A stretch of DNA of 64,000 bases, taken from Warburgia ugandensis. Lineage: Eukaryota > Streptophyta > Magnoliopsida > Canellales > Canellaceae. Of this stretch, positions 25,798-38,639 are shown one piece after another; within the stretch, counting starts at the first letter, position 1; every line of letters begins with the position of its first letter. Under the pieces are notes generated by a model. It made no database searches. It was given only the letters and a program-made list of their open reading frames with translations, and was not told where the DNA came from. A program made the position numbers and the translations under genes. The DNA lies in assembly GCA_035236585.1 (NCBI GenBank), contig CP141128.1, positions 24,643,618 through 24,707,617 of the forward strand. Direction: 5' to 3'.

Positions 25798-25829
25798 ATT
25801 GGGGACAATGTTTCTTCTAGGTGGGGGGA
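25798..25829 (+). other. PPT-like motif, first copy in A
   Basis: GGGGACAATGTTTCTTCTAG followed by GTGGGGGG. Such a GGACAATGTTT…GGTTGGGGG block recurs in all three copies (26216-26253, 46285-46322, inverted at 37920-37957) well before the 3' LTR. It is a known-looking plant gypsy motif resembling an internal polypurine tract. Confidence 0.5.
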
Positions 25830-26215
25830 GGTAAATGCATATAGAGATTTTGATTTTCTTAAGTTAAAAAAAAAAACATTTTTGGACAAGTTCCCTTACT
25901 ATGATGAGAACTGGATTTTCAAAGACAACTAAATAGAAGATATGGGGAGATTTCCAAGGTCAATGGTTAGAGGTTGAAACTACTTTTAGGGATTGGAAAC
26001 CCTGAAGAGGAGAAAGTTCTCCTAGAGGATCTTGTTTACCAAGATTAGCTCACACATGCAGTATGGTCTAGCCGAAGACATAAAACTTAGTACTTATTAG
26101 GAGGCAACCTAGTATTTGCTCTCTTTGTACCATATGGTTTTGGAACTTGTTAATTATTCTACATCACCCATGTTCTTCTTTTCTTGATGTTCATTCATAA
26201 TGGATCTATTCTTCA

Positions 26216-26253
26216 AACATTGAGGACAATGTTTCATTTAGGTTGGGGGTGTA
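26216..26253 (+). other. PPT-like motif, second copy in A
   Basis: ACATTGAGGACAATGTTTCA followed by TTTAGGTTGGGGGTG. It is about 420 bp after the first, and copy A alone has two, implying a local duplication of this part of the interior. Confidence 0.5.
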
Positions 26254-27885
26254 GAATGTTACCAAATTCTAGTCTTTTTATTTCTTTTTTTGACCTTTTC
26301 TTCTCATAAAAAAATGAACATTGTTGAAAATCCTTTGATTTTTTAAGGTTAAATTCATTTGCAATGATGACAAATGGAATTTTTAAATTTAGTAATTTTA
26401 TCATTTTATCATATTAATGGAAATGCATATGACTATTTTTTTATTTTATTCCTGTTCTAAAATATTTAATGAAAGTTAATCTCATATCACACTATGAACA
26501 CAATCACATGTACTTAGTTTAGGCTAATAAGTGGTTATGACATGGAAACCCTAAAGAAAGACAATGGAGACTTGTAAGCTATGCGAGTCTTTGAATCTTT
26601 CGTCCTTATGAGGTTTGGTTATACTTCTATATTTTCTTCATTGAGCATGAACTTTTGAAAGATCCTAGTAATTTTTTTTTAGTCAAATACCAAGAATTGT
26701 CCTTTGGATACTACTCTTGTTTTTTGAGAATTTTGTTGAATTTGATAGGTTATGAGAGACCTAAGAAATTGTTTAGGCCATCCTTCTTGTTAACCCAGAG
26801 ACATAAAGCTAACCCAATACATTTTACTACTAGTTAAACCTTTGAGCCTTATATTATAGCCTTTTCTTTTATAAACCCAATTATTCTTACCCATAATAAC
26901 ATAGTTAAATTATCCATTACCTATCACATTCACACCTATGTAGAGATGAGTGAAAAATAAAGTGATATGACAATGCAAGAAAAGTGGTTAATCAAATAAA
27001 GTAAAGAAAAGAAAACTTCTTTGGCAAAAAAAAAGGAAGAATAAGAACAAGGGAAGAAAAGTACAAAAATATCATGTATGTTCACGCAAGTACACCCAAA
27101 ATAAATTTATCATATCCTTAGTAAAGGACCTCTACTTATCTTTGAAGGATTTTGCTTATGTTATACCATTTTTTTACATAACCCTGTCCTAAGCCTACAT
27201 TTTATCCTATCAAAGTCCTTTTGATCTTAGGTTCAACATAGCCTTACAGAGGGTATGAGTAGATAGAGGATTAAGATGTGGTGTTTAAAGCATTCTTGGT
27301 AATGACATTCTTATCGAAGGTATCACAATTCCTTAGTATCTCCTATTCCTTAAGATTACTATGTGAACCTTTAGTATTTTAAACTGTGTTCACATATAAA
27401 GAAAAATGTTTGACCCCTTATATGAGAGTTTCTTTTTCTAAGAGTATATCTACTAGAGAGTTTTGTTGTCAAAACATATTTTAGACAGAGATGTGAGTCA
27501 TGGTCTCCTTAGAGGTCCAAACTAGTTACATGTAGACTATACATGCATTGCACTCCAAGAGACATATTTAAATGAAATAGCTCTAAAATATGAGTAGCAT
27601 TTTGAACTTTTCATTTATATCTATTAGTTTACTAAATTTGGTTAATTCTAAAAGAAAGAGAAATCTCTAAGATACAATAAGAGATAGATCTTTTTGAATT
27701 TTGTGTCTATACTGCTAACCATCACGAGGCTTAACTCATCCACTGGGGTAAACTAGGGGTTTAAGAGCTTGTTGCATTTGCTAAACACAATCGTGACTAC
27801 TTAAATGAGGTAACTTTTATTATGTTTTTATAAAATGGTTTCTTACATGTTTTACTCGGGACTAGCAAAATGCTGGTTGGGTGTA

Positions 27886-28962
27886 TGTTAAGTATCCATT
27901 TTTGTATTAAAAACCCTTATTCTTACATTAGTTATTGCATTTTATCATTATCATCACATCTTTAGAGTAGTTTTGCATTAAAACATTTACTTTTAGCCTA
28001 ACCTTAATTTGATAAACTTGTAGGTTCAGATTGATGTCCAGAGGTAAATATTTCTTATACCATTTTAAATAACACTAAAAAGAATTTTTCTTATTTTGTA
28101 GGTTTGTAGATTTTATGATGAGCGAATAAAGAATCAGATTGAGCCAAACAATATTTCACATCATCAATTTGACTCCAATGAAGATAGACGGTCTAGGCCA
28201 AGTTAAGATAGGATAGTAAAGAGGAAATCTTTGAATTGGGTAAAAATAAGAAATCAAGGAAGCTGCCTAGAAACTTAAAAGATTTTTGAGAGGAAAGGGA
28301 AACTCAAAGAGGATTTGGGAAGGAGAAGAAGGGAAAATCTGTGATTGGAAGAAGGAAGAGAGGGAGAAGAGAAAACAATAAAAAATAAGAAAAGGAAAGT
28401 CAAAGGATTGGGGGAGATCAGGTGGAAACAAATAAATGGAAATTAGTGGAAACAAAAGGAAATTTGAGGAGGACTAAATGAAAAGTCAAGAGTGGATTTG
28501 GGAAGAAGAAGAAAGAAACAAAAGAGTAAGAACATAGGAAACTTTGAATTATTTTTCCTAAGTTTCTTAAACTGTTATGGAAAGGCGAGGCTCAAAAAAA
28601 CTATAAATAGGATTTCTTTGAAGATTTCAAGGTATCAGGGAGCACAAATTCAACCCCTCACCACATGGAGTGACTAAGAGGAGTACTGGAGGATTTTCTA
28701 TGAGAGTTTTGAGTTTGAGAGTGTTCAATTTTAGTGTAATTTTCACAGGTATGATCTTGACTAATGAGTGACACACTAGAAAAAGAACTAATAGTTCATC
28801 TTGTCAAGGGAAAGTTCTTGTCATTTTAATGCTATAATAATAAAAGCAAAGTTTATTTCATGAATTATTTAATTTCCAGTTTGTTTATTAATTTTTCTTT
28901 TCAGCATTATAATTCCTACTTTGCAATTTATGTTTTATTAGTTTAAATTGCTAGAAATTAGA
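27886..28962 (+). mobile_element. Athila-like LTR, right LTR of copy A, left part
   Basis: It starts TGTTAAGTATCC after the tract CTGGTTGGGTGTA. The order of landmarks (…TTTTGTAGGTTCAGA…TTTTGTAGG…GATGA) parallels the LTR at 20913, but divergence is large. It is interrupted at 28962 and resumes at 31605. A TATAAATAGG lies near 28602. Confidence 0.5.
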
Positions 28963-31604
28963 TGGTGAAGCTTTAAAAATACATGCAAGTGCATGAATCA
29001 ATGTAGTATTTTCACACAAACAAGGTCAATCCCATGAGGAATTTCACTTATTGGCAATGGATTGGATTTGGTTTAGATCAAATAACTTCAGCCAAAGAGA
29101 TAGAGTTGTAATTAAATTAGAAAATTAAAACAAACTAAGAAGGAAACATGCATGGAATTAAAAACTATAATTAAAAGAAACTTTTTAAAAATAAAGCTAA
29201 GAAATTAAAATAGGAACTTACCTAACTAACATGCAAGCAACTAAAGGAAATTAATGCTAAATTAGAATGAATCAAAATAATCAACTTAAGGAAACTACTC
29301 AAATTAGAAACTTTTCTAAATTAACACTTACCTAACCTAAAACTTACTAAAAATGTAAATTTCTAAAATTCAAAAAGTAAGCTTTCTAAAACTAAAATAA
29401 GATGCAAAAACTTAACTAAATACTTCCAATATAAAATTATGCAACCAAACTAAGCAAAAACGAAAGTGACCTAGTACCATGTATATGATCCATGGATTGT
29501 GTCCATGGTTGTAAGGTGAAAAAGTGGCCAAAATTGATGGTTTCAATTCAAAATAGCATATAACCTAAGCTATGAAATTAATAAAAAATCTAAATGTTGT
29601 CCTATGTATTCAAGAAAATAAAGTGTTTTGATGGCTAGAAACAAAGCACAAAGTTAAGGGGAGAAACGTTCCAAATCTCAACAACTTAAGAACATCCAAC
29701 AAATCTAGCATTAGAAAGCTATTGAAACCATAATTTTTATGTAAGGAATAAACCCAGATCTCAAGTACTTTGATGAAATAAATAATCCATAACTAGAATT
29801 CTATCAGAACTTTATTGAATTGCATCAAAATTTTGCATATAAGACTGTCTACAATTCTAAAAATTGCGCACTATTCTTGATTACAAAAGTGGATTTAAAT
29901 AACAACAAAACTCTAATCTAATGCTCACAATCTAAATATGATGATATGAAAAGGAAAATAATGAAGGAATTTGAGAGAAAACGAGGCTAAAAGGGTGAAT
30001 TGGCTAAGGAAATATTGCCCAAAACTAGGGGAAAAAGAGGGTAGAAAACATGGAATTCAAGTGGGGAAATCAAGGATTTAAGCTAGATATTCTCTTGTCT
30101 GTCACTACCAAAGAATAAATAACATGAATCTTGATTGAATAACAAAGAAAAAATATAGAATTTCAGCATGAAAGGAAAGGCTTAAGCTTTGGAAAGACAG
30201 CACGGGCTTTAAGGAACAAAACAATGAAAACTAAAAGCAATGAAACTAAAGCAAAACAATTAAGTTACCCACCTAAATTGGAGAGAAAATAAGCAATAGA
30301 ATGGCAAGAAGACAAAAGGAAGAAAATCATCAAATAAGTACCAAATCCAAATGTCAAAAATATCCTAAGCTAGAGTGCTCCTTTCAAGGTTTTTTCACCC
30401 AACATGAAAAATTAGGAAACCACTTGAATTTTGCATGAACCACAAGCTATATATAGATTATCCTAACTTAAGAAAGGGTGAAAACATGAGGAAATTGGAT
30501 CTTGGGTTAGGGTATTGAATGAAGAAGGCTAGGAGGAGTTTTGGAGGAGGAAATTTAAGCAGGAATGATGTCCTAAAGATGACATATGAGAGATGAATAA
30601 GCAGGGGCTAGCTGGTTATTACTTTTGTAAGTGGGTTTCTCTCCACCCTCCTAATTGGATGGAATTTGAATGGTGGGAAGAGTGAGAAAAATAAGAAAGA
30701 AAATAAGGGGTAAAATCTTAAAGAAAACCTAAGGTTTTTACATGTTGGCATGGACTTGTATCTAGGGTTTCCTAATTAGGAAACCATTCGAGTGTGCGAA
30801 TTAAGCAAGGGGGAATCCTCCTATTGGATGGTGGCTCATTCCTTGACTTAAAAACATGGAACCCTAGGATGAATGGTGGATTAGGGCTAGGAAATGGGTT
30901 AGGAATGTTGGTTTTTCTCTCTTTATGGATCCCTTGATGGATGATCATCTTACCTTCTACAATTATCTCTCAAAAATCCCTTAAAAATGACACTTTTAAT
31001 GTAGGAAAGTTGCTTGAATTGATGCTTTAATCATGTGGCTCAATGTGGCACTTCTCCTTGGCTTGATGGCTCATTCCTTAGTGGCCTAATCTCCTTTGTT
31101 GCTTAACTTCAGGGCTTGAGTAGCTCATGTGCCTTATCATCCTTTTTCGTCACTTTAATAGCTAAGTGGCTTGAATGGCTCCCATGTAAAGGTGGTGGAA
31201 ATGCATAAATATTTGCATGGATCATTTTAATCACCTTTGGTTTCTTCCAATTTCTTCCATAGCCTCCACCTCCACACCCCCAAGAAACGGTGCATCGCCC
31301 CCTGTAACCCTCAGTGATTTAACCGCTAGCTTGAACCACAAAAACTCTGCGAAGGGAAATGTAGGCCATTGGATCATCTTCTCACTTCTTAAAAAAGAGT
31401 AAAAACACCTAATTAAATCTTAGAAAAATATGATGATTCACATACTTAATCTTGATTAGCTTCTAAACCTGTAAAATGTCAAACTTTTGAATTTTTAGAT
31501 TAGAAATGCACAAGTTACAAAATTTCAGCCAAAAACCCTAATTTAACACTATAAGTTATAACACTTGGGCTACTAACTAGGTACTTTTTATACCAAACTA
31601 AACA
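28963..31604 (-). mobile_element. Solo Athila-like LTR, minus, nested in copy A
   Basis: 2.64 kb with TG at the left and …CCAAACTAAACA at the right, the inverse of the family LTR start. At its left end lies the inverted U5 signature (GCAAGTGCATGAATC, then GGTCAATCCCATGAGG). No interior adjoins either end, so it is a solo LTR left by LTR-LTR recombination. I could not find a convincing target duplication. A TATA-like CTATATATAG lies at 30447-30456. Confidence 0.55.
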
Positions 31605-31900
31605 GTTATCATTAGATTTAATTTCCATTTTAGTATAATTGTAGATTTAAAATTGTTTATTTTTAGTCCTAAAAAGTGATAGCTTTAGGACTTATTTTTG
31701 GCTAACCTTTTTAATTTAATTTATTTATCATAGTTTAAATATTTAAAAATTTACTCAAAAGTGTTTGGCTAGGCTAGAGTAACTTAGTGTATATTTAGAT
31801 CTTAATTCTTAAGGCAAGATCCTCCTAGGATTGACCCACTCTTGCACAACTATTCTATAATAGACCTGTGTGCTTACAAAAAGTAAATTTGAAATTCATA
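31605..31900 (+). mobile_element. Athila-like LTR, right LTR of copy A, right part
   Basis: It contains the plus-strand LTR-end signature GGATTGACCCACTCTTGCAC, then ACAATTCTATA-like text and GTGTGCTTAC, matching the end of the copy C 5' LTR (43200-43280). A weak tRNA-Asp-like PBS (TTGGAACACCGTCATC, about 31930-31945) follows, so this LTR could also have served as a 5' LTR for the gag/protease fragment beyond. Confidence 0.5.
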
Positions 31901-31949
31901 ACAACCAAACCATAAGGGATGGTTTGAGATTGGAACACCGTCATCAAAA

Positions 31950-32468
31950 GAAAAAAAGTTTCATGAACATGCCAAATCTATTGCTACCCTTAGAGTGGTA
32001 AGCAGATAGATAATCAGGTGGGCCTAGCTAAGGAATCCCCAGTAAGTGAGGACAATGAGAAGCCTACAAAAACTCAAAATTGTAACAAGAAGGGTGAATC
32101 ATCACCCTCTTCCTCTGAACCTCTTACTGAAGCATCCTATATTCCTAAGGTTCCTTATCTTGAACATCTAAACATGGCAAAGAAGGTTGGAAACTTTAAT
32201 GAGATAATGGATGTGTTTCAACAGGCTAATATTTATATCCCATTACTCAACCCTATTAAGGAAATACTCTCTTATTCCAAATTTCTAAAGATAATTGCAC
32301 ATAGAAAGCCAAGGCTTCATGTGCAAAAGAAAGCTTTTCTCACTGAGCAAGTTAGCTTGATAGTTCAACACTATACCCACCAAAATATAGAGATCATAGA
32401 TGCCCTAATATGTCATGCGTGATTGGCTAATATACAATTGATAATGCATTGCTTGATTTAGGGGCAAG
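31950..32468 (+). pseudogene. Athila gag C-terminus / protease start, fragment
   Basis: The frame at 32018-32422 carries the Athila polyprotein signatures IPKVPYLEHL, then a FNEIMDVFQQANIYIPLL segment and SYSKFLKII, which in this family connect Gag to the aspartic protease. A TLR motif lies just upstream, near 31970-31990. Just before 32468 there is an LDLGAS motif like that at the family's protease site. The fragment stops there because the next LTR begins at 32469. It is the only trace of an autonomous Athila on the plus strand and is broken. Confidence 0.7.
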
Positions 32469-33535
32469 TGGTAAGTATTCAATTTTGTACAAAAAGGACC
32501 CAATCAATAGCTCATATGTTATAAAATATAGTGTAATTTCTAGGGTTTTTCTAGAATTTTGTAACACATATATGTCTGACCCAAAAATTCAAAGGTTTGA
32601 TATTTTGTAGGTTCAAAAGCTATTCTAGAGTAAATGTGTAAATGATCATAATTTGGTAGGAATTAATTAGCATTTTTCATGATTTCTAGGTATTGAGAAG
32701 GGAATTTAAAGGTTGAGCTTGACCGAGATAGGAATTGAAGCCATTCATGAGATTTCCTAGTCTAACTAGGAAATCTAAGCAAGCTAAAGCCTAAATATCA
32801 TCAATCAAGATGTGATAAAGGATCAAGATTATCCGAGGGCATATAAAGAAGAAATTGGAGAAGCGAAAGGTGATTAGAAATGGACCCAATCCTAAGACAT
32901 ACATTTCCAACACTTTCAAATAGGAGCAATTCAAGCCACTTAGCCATTAAAGCCATGAAAAAAGGGCAATAATCCATATAAGCTACTCAAGCCTTGAAGT
33001 TAAGAATTTGAGCTATTTAAGCCACTAAAGTATGAGTCATCAAAGTGAGCCATCAAGCCAAGGAGTTCCACATGGAGCAACATGATTGGATCATCAATTC
33101 ATGTAACATTTTTATGTTAAAACTATGATTTTAAAGGTATTTTGAGAGGTAAATGTAAAAGATAAGAGGATCATGCATTAAGGGACCCATCAAGAGAGAA
33201 AACTCTTCCTAATCCATTTCCTAACCCTAATCCACCATTCACCCTAGGGTTCCACATTTTTAACTCAAGGAGGGGGCTACCGTTATAGAAAGGGACACCC
33301 CCTTTCTTAGTTGGAAAAATTCAATTGGTTTCCTAATTAGGAAACCCTAAATCCAAGTCCATTCAAACATGTAAAAACCCTTGATTTTCTTCCTAATTTT
33401 CTAGCCTTACTTTCTTTCTTATTCCATCTCTCCATTCCACCCTTAATCACCATCCAATTAAGAGGGTAGAGAGCCACTTTCCTTACAAGGAAAATGAAGC
33501 CTTCCCCCTTCCTACTTAGGAAACCAACCATCACA

Positions 33536-33595
<60 letters not shown>

Positions 33596-33862
33596 GTCAT
33601 CTCCTTATAACATCATCACCACCAAACCTTCTTCCTTTAAACTCCACCTGAGCCTTATATCTAGATGTCCACCTCTTTCCTTGATTAAACACTCAACAAA
33701 TTGGAAGAAAAAACATACATAAATTTCCCATTGAATCCAACAATTTTTTCTAAGTAGAGATGGGTCAGACACCATGAAACATAGCTTCTTTTGGTGCTTA
33801 TTTGATGTTAGACTTTAGGACTTCTTTGATGCTTTTATTCCTTTGGATTTCTAATTATTTGT
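32469..33862 (+). mobile_element. Athila-like LTR, 5' half, cut by copy B
   Basis: It begins TGGTAAGTATTCAATTTTG and aligns by landmarks with 20913-21960 (for example GCCACTTTCCTT, then GGTGCTTATTTGATGTTAG near the end). The other half is missing because copy B starts at 33863. It contains the long CT run at 33539. Confidence 0.6.
33539..33593. repeat. (CT)n microsatellite, about 27 units
   Basis: An uninterrupted CT run of 55 bp within the LTR. In the sister LTR near 21640-21665 the same place is only CT-rich, so the run expanded in this copy. Confidence 0.95.
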
Positions 33863-36299
33863 TGTAATTTTTAAGCGAAACTTGCAAGCACAGGAATCAA
33901 TTATAGTGATTCATGCGATGGAGGTTGAACCCACGAGGAATTGAACGGAAGTGTGATTAGTAGGTCCTTCCTTAAATTACTTAACCTAGCCAAAGATGGT
34001 GAGATTTTAACCTAAACTGAGGAGTGAATTAACCAATTAAACATGGCATAAATGAAAACTATGGAATATAGAGACATGCTAAATGTAAATAAACATAAAT
34101 TTGGAAACCTACCTAAAATGAAATTACAAACATTTCTAAAGCTGAAATTAGAACTTTCTAAAACTATTCTAACATGCAGTAAACTAAACAATGATCACAC
34201 AACTTTAACATACTCTAAACTACACATTCAACTAAGGAATAAACAAGCAACTAAAGTATATGAATTCATGGTGATGTGCACATGCTTCCGTGAATGAATT
34301 GTTGCATGAAATGAAACATAGGAATGAAATCTAACCTAAAACAATGCATAGGAACCTAAACAAGTCAAGCAACTTATATAGTGAAATATGCATCAAGACG
34401 ATGTGCACGAACCATAGAAGTGTGCCCATGCGTCTTGAATATGTACATGTTATTCCTAATCTCAAAACTAACCTAGAATGATGGAGATTATTTACGGTAA
34501 ATGGTGCATGGAATTAAACATAAAGAACACAATGAATAGACATAAAAAGCAAGATTTTAATAACTTAAAACATTCATGGACATTATGCATTATTCAAGAC
34601 ACAAAGCATGAAACAATGAAGATCTTATTAAATAGAAACTTATTATAAGCAAGTTGTGCGTCCTTCAAAGGATGTGCGCACCATTCCAATTGTAAAACAA
34701 TCAAATAACATTCAACACCTTATCCCTAAGATAGTAAGCATGTACTCCAAAGAAGAACCAAGAGAAAAGAGCACTAAAGGATAAGAAGGCAGCAACGAAC
34801 AAACAAAGATCTTAAGGAGATTAAAGGCACAAGGCTTTGATCCAGGGACGACAATCTCTTGGCATTGTTTTGAGAGAGTCATGGCCTTTGAATACAAACT
34901 TCTAAGGATGAAATTAAGGAGCAAACAACCAAGGAACTTAAAGTTTCAAAGTAAGAAACCACAACATGGGAATAAAAAGCAAACCAAAGATGAAAATGCA
35001 TGAAATTAAAAGGTAAGAACATAAAATAGTAAGAAAGGAATAATAGGAACCAACTTGGAACAACATGCAAATCAAGAAGGGAAACACTCAAGGAGGAGGC
35101 GTGAAAGTGCTGGAAAGGAGGGTTGCTTCAAATAGAATCTGTTGAAGGCTTGGGAGGAAGAAGGAGGGATGAAGATGCCTCCTTCAAAGGTGGGTGTGAT
35201 CTCTTACCCCCCAAAATGTAGATCACGTTAAAGACCTTAAGGGTTTTATATGGTTCGAGTACTTCCAAAACTTGCTAATAGGTGATCCTAAGATGGAGAT
35301 AAAGGAAGGAAATCTAAGGGCCAAGATCATCCTAGATCTAGGGTAACCTATGTGACTTTTAAGAGTGGGATGAGGTGAAACAAGATTGGAGACACCTATT
35401 TTTTACAAAGGAGCATCTCCTTGCTGTAAAAATCATGGAGGAACTTGGAAAAATTAGAAAGAGAGGGAAATAAGCTTGGAGAGAGAGAGAAAGAGAGAGA
35501 CAAAGAAGAAATGAGGCAAAGTGAGGTGATTGGCTAGGTGGTTTCCTAAGAAGGTGGGGATTGGTTGGCTGGTTTAAATGGTAATTTAGGAAGGTGGGAG
35601 AGTTTTAGAAAGGTAGGACTCTTGGGTGGAAAGTGAAACTCGAGGATATTACAAATCCTAGCCTTCCATGTAGCTTGACTCATGTGGCTTGATGGCTTGC
35701 TTTGAGAACTCATTTGGATTAGCTTCATGGCTGACTTTAAGGGCTTTCTTGGTTTGCTTGGTATCTCTAATCCTTAGCTTTAGTTGCTAGCTAGGCTCCT
35801 TAACTTGTCCTCTTCTTCATGGCTTGTATATGGCTAGGTGGCTTGAGTGAATCCCATACAAAGTTGGTAGACTTTGCAGGCTTGTGCATGGTCCCACTTT
35901 GGCCACCTTTGACTACTTTAGTTCCATCTTTAAGTGATCTTAAGATTATCTAGATCCTTGATCTCATATTATATTAATGATTTTGAGGCTTTGACTTGAT
36001 CTTTCGATCCTGATCATCAATTTTCATCTTGATCAATCTTGACCATTGGATCATTATCTTGCTTCCTACAAAAAGTCAAAAATTCTAATTAATTTCTCTA
36101 ATTAATTTCTATAAAAATATGATTAATCACATACTTACCTTGAATTAGTCTCTGAACATACAAAATATCAAATATTTGGTTTATTAGGTTTGAAATACAT
36201 GTGTTACAACTTTTAACCAAAAAACCTACTTTACCCCTATAAATTATAACACATGAAAAACTAATTGGGTGGTTTTTATGCAAAATTAAATGCTCATCA
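33863..36299 (-). mobile_element. 3' LTR of copy B
   Basis: On the plus strand TGTAATTTTTAAGCGAAACT … CAAAATTAAATGCTCATCA, about 2.4 kb. The left-end signature (GCAAGCACAGGAATCAATTA, then GAGGTTGAACCCACGAGG) is repeated at the 5' LTR remnant 41151-41240, which confirms the pair. A GA-rich run lies at 35478-35505. The minus-strand tract before the LTR start (CTTGGGATTAGAAAAATGCTGG) is at 36300-36325. Confidence 0.7.
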
Positions 36300-38639
36300 C
36301 ACCAGCATTTTTCTAATCCCAAGCCAAACATGTAAAAGTTCACGAAAACACATGGTTGTCTTTTTCATAGGTACTCACAATTGCATTTAGCACATGCAAC
36401 AAGCCCTTAAACCCCTAAGTTACCCCTAGTGGACAAGTTAGGCTTCATGACGGTTTGTAGTGAATATACCTACAAAATTATCAAAATTTTTAAGCAACTC
36501 CTTTATTCATCTGAGAAAATTTTCTCCTATTCAGCTTATATTAAATACGTAACTTTAGCTTGCTGATAAAGATGAACAAAAAAGTTCAAAATCCTACCCT
36601 TATTCTAAAGATATTTCATTATTCTGTTAAACTTCAGAAGGTGAGTGTGTGTTATAGCTACTATATAATTATAGTCTCTAAGACAAATATAACATAAATT
36701 ACCATCTAGAATATATGCTTTGACTTTAATTATCACAGGATATACTTGTCATTCAAAAATAAGTCACTCAAAAATGTGTAAAGCTCTCATTAATATGTGC
36801 ATAGAATATTGTTTATCAAGTCTAAAAGACTCACATATTTCATACAAAAGAATGATAACTTAGAAGAAATGGTAATGATCTCATGAAAGGATATCAATTA
36901 CTAAGAATGTTATACTCTACCAAATTCCCTACTCATTCATAGCCACATCCAAGCCATACTTATCCTAAGATCAACTTAGGACTTCTATTTGGACAAAACA
37001 GGCTTAGGTATGGGTTATCAAAAGAATGGGTATAATGGTAAACAAAGGTTGTGTAGAAAATATGTGAAAGTCCTCTGTCAGTGTATTCAAAACTTTTACA
37101 TTTTTCCATACAAGAGTGAACATTCTTCTTTATCTTGGATATCTTTTTCTTCTTATTCTTTTCTTTTCACTTAACTTTATACATAGCCCTTTTGAACTTT
37201 TTCTTTTGTTTAACCTTTTTGATGTCCATCTCTTGAATTGTATTGTTTATACTTTTCCAAATATGTTCTTCAATCTTCTCTACATATTTTTAAAACAATT
37301 TGGGTAATGAATATATTATAGGGGTTCAATATAGGCAAAGGTTGTTTGGCTAACAAAGAAAAAGGCTTATATTTTAGAGGCTCAATGGACTAACTAGTGG
37401 AAAATAACTTAGGGAAGGCTAAAGGCTTTGGGTTCTCCAAGGATGGCCTCTATTATTTCTTAGGTTTCATGTGACTTAAGAATGACCATAAACTTAAGAG
37501 ATATATGGTGTAGTGATTTCTCAATAGTTGACCAAGATGAAGAATAATGAGACCAACTAAGTACTAATATATGTTGAAGAAGAATTTGAGCTTATGTATG
37601 ACTTAAAAAAAGAAAAAAGAAAAAAAGAATGGCCCAAAACTCACTTTGGTTATAAGTCTCCATAGATCTTCTTTAGGCTCTCTAAGTTATATAGCTATTT
37701 TGTGCAATTAATATTCTGAGTTTATTTTATTTTTTATGAAATACCTTAGAAAAAGGATAAAATAGTGAACTAATTGCATGAAACTCTATTAATAAGCTAA
37801 AGTTCAAAGACAACTGCATATTTAGAAATTTTCAATTCTCATCTTTATAAACGATCTTATCATAATTTTTTTATTTTCTAAAAATGTAAGAAAATCTTAG
37901 AAATCTTAGGCATATTTACACCCCCCAACCTAAACAAATTATTATCCTCAATGTTTTGAAATATGGGACACTTATATGATGAATGAGTGATATAGAACAA
38001 TGAGACTTAAAGAAAAAAAAAAAAAAAACAGATTGCCACCTAATGAGCCTTAAGTTTGACATCTTCAACCAAATGTAATATATATCTAACCTAATTTCTC
38101 CTAACATAACTCTAAAAATGAAATGGGCAAGATTTCTCATGGCACTTTAGAATCTTATGGTAGTCTATGTATTTTCTCCACCTTGAAATTTTTATTGGTG
38201 GTAACAATATGACCTAGTAGACTACCACAATGTTGAGTTTAGTGGGACCACATTGATGATCCCCCATGTTCAATATTTTACAATACTCAATATAATTCCC
38301 CCACCTCAAAAATTTAGCAATAAAAACATGATAACTTTGTGTACTACTGTAAATTAGAATTTTGTTGGACCATATAAAGATGAATGGTCCTCTTCTTGAC
38401 CAAATTAGGGGATAACATTGGTCATTGTATTTAATTTATCTTTTTTCTCTATTTCCCTTATGTTGTCCTGAAATCGGGGCATAAGCTAACTCTACTTTTC
38501 CCCAAAAGGTGGTTCTTGTATTAGTAAATCTAAGGGCATGGTGAAGCTTAAACCATTAATATCTTCTAAGGTATACCCTAGAGTTGTTTGATGTTGGGTT
38601 AGTACATCAACAGACTTATTTTCTTCCTATTTTGTGGGA

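Larger units (their letters stand above)
20913..31900 (+). mobile_element. Copy A: non-autonomous Athila-like element, nested
   Basis: Parts in order: LTR 20913-23030; interior 23031-27885; a second LTR 27886-28962 and 31605-31900, split by a reverse-oriented solo LTR (28963-31604). The interior holds the family leader (23480-24000), a coding remnant (about 24110-25150) homologous to copies B and C, two PPT-like motifs (25798 and 26216) and the non-coding 3' tail. No protease, reverse transcriptase or integrase is recognisable, and the same is true of copies B and C. That suggests a family already without pol, not one copy that lost it. Broken at several places. Confidence 0.6.
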
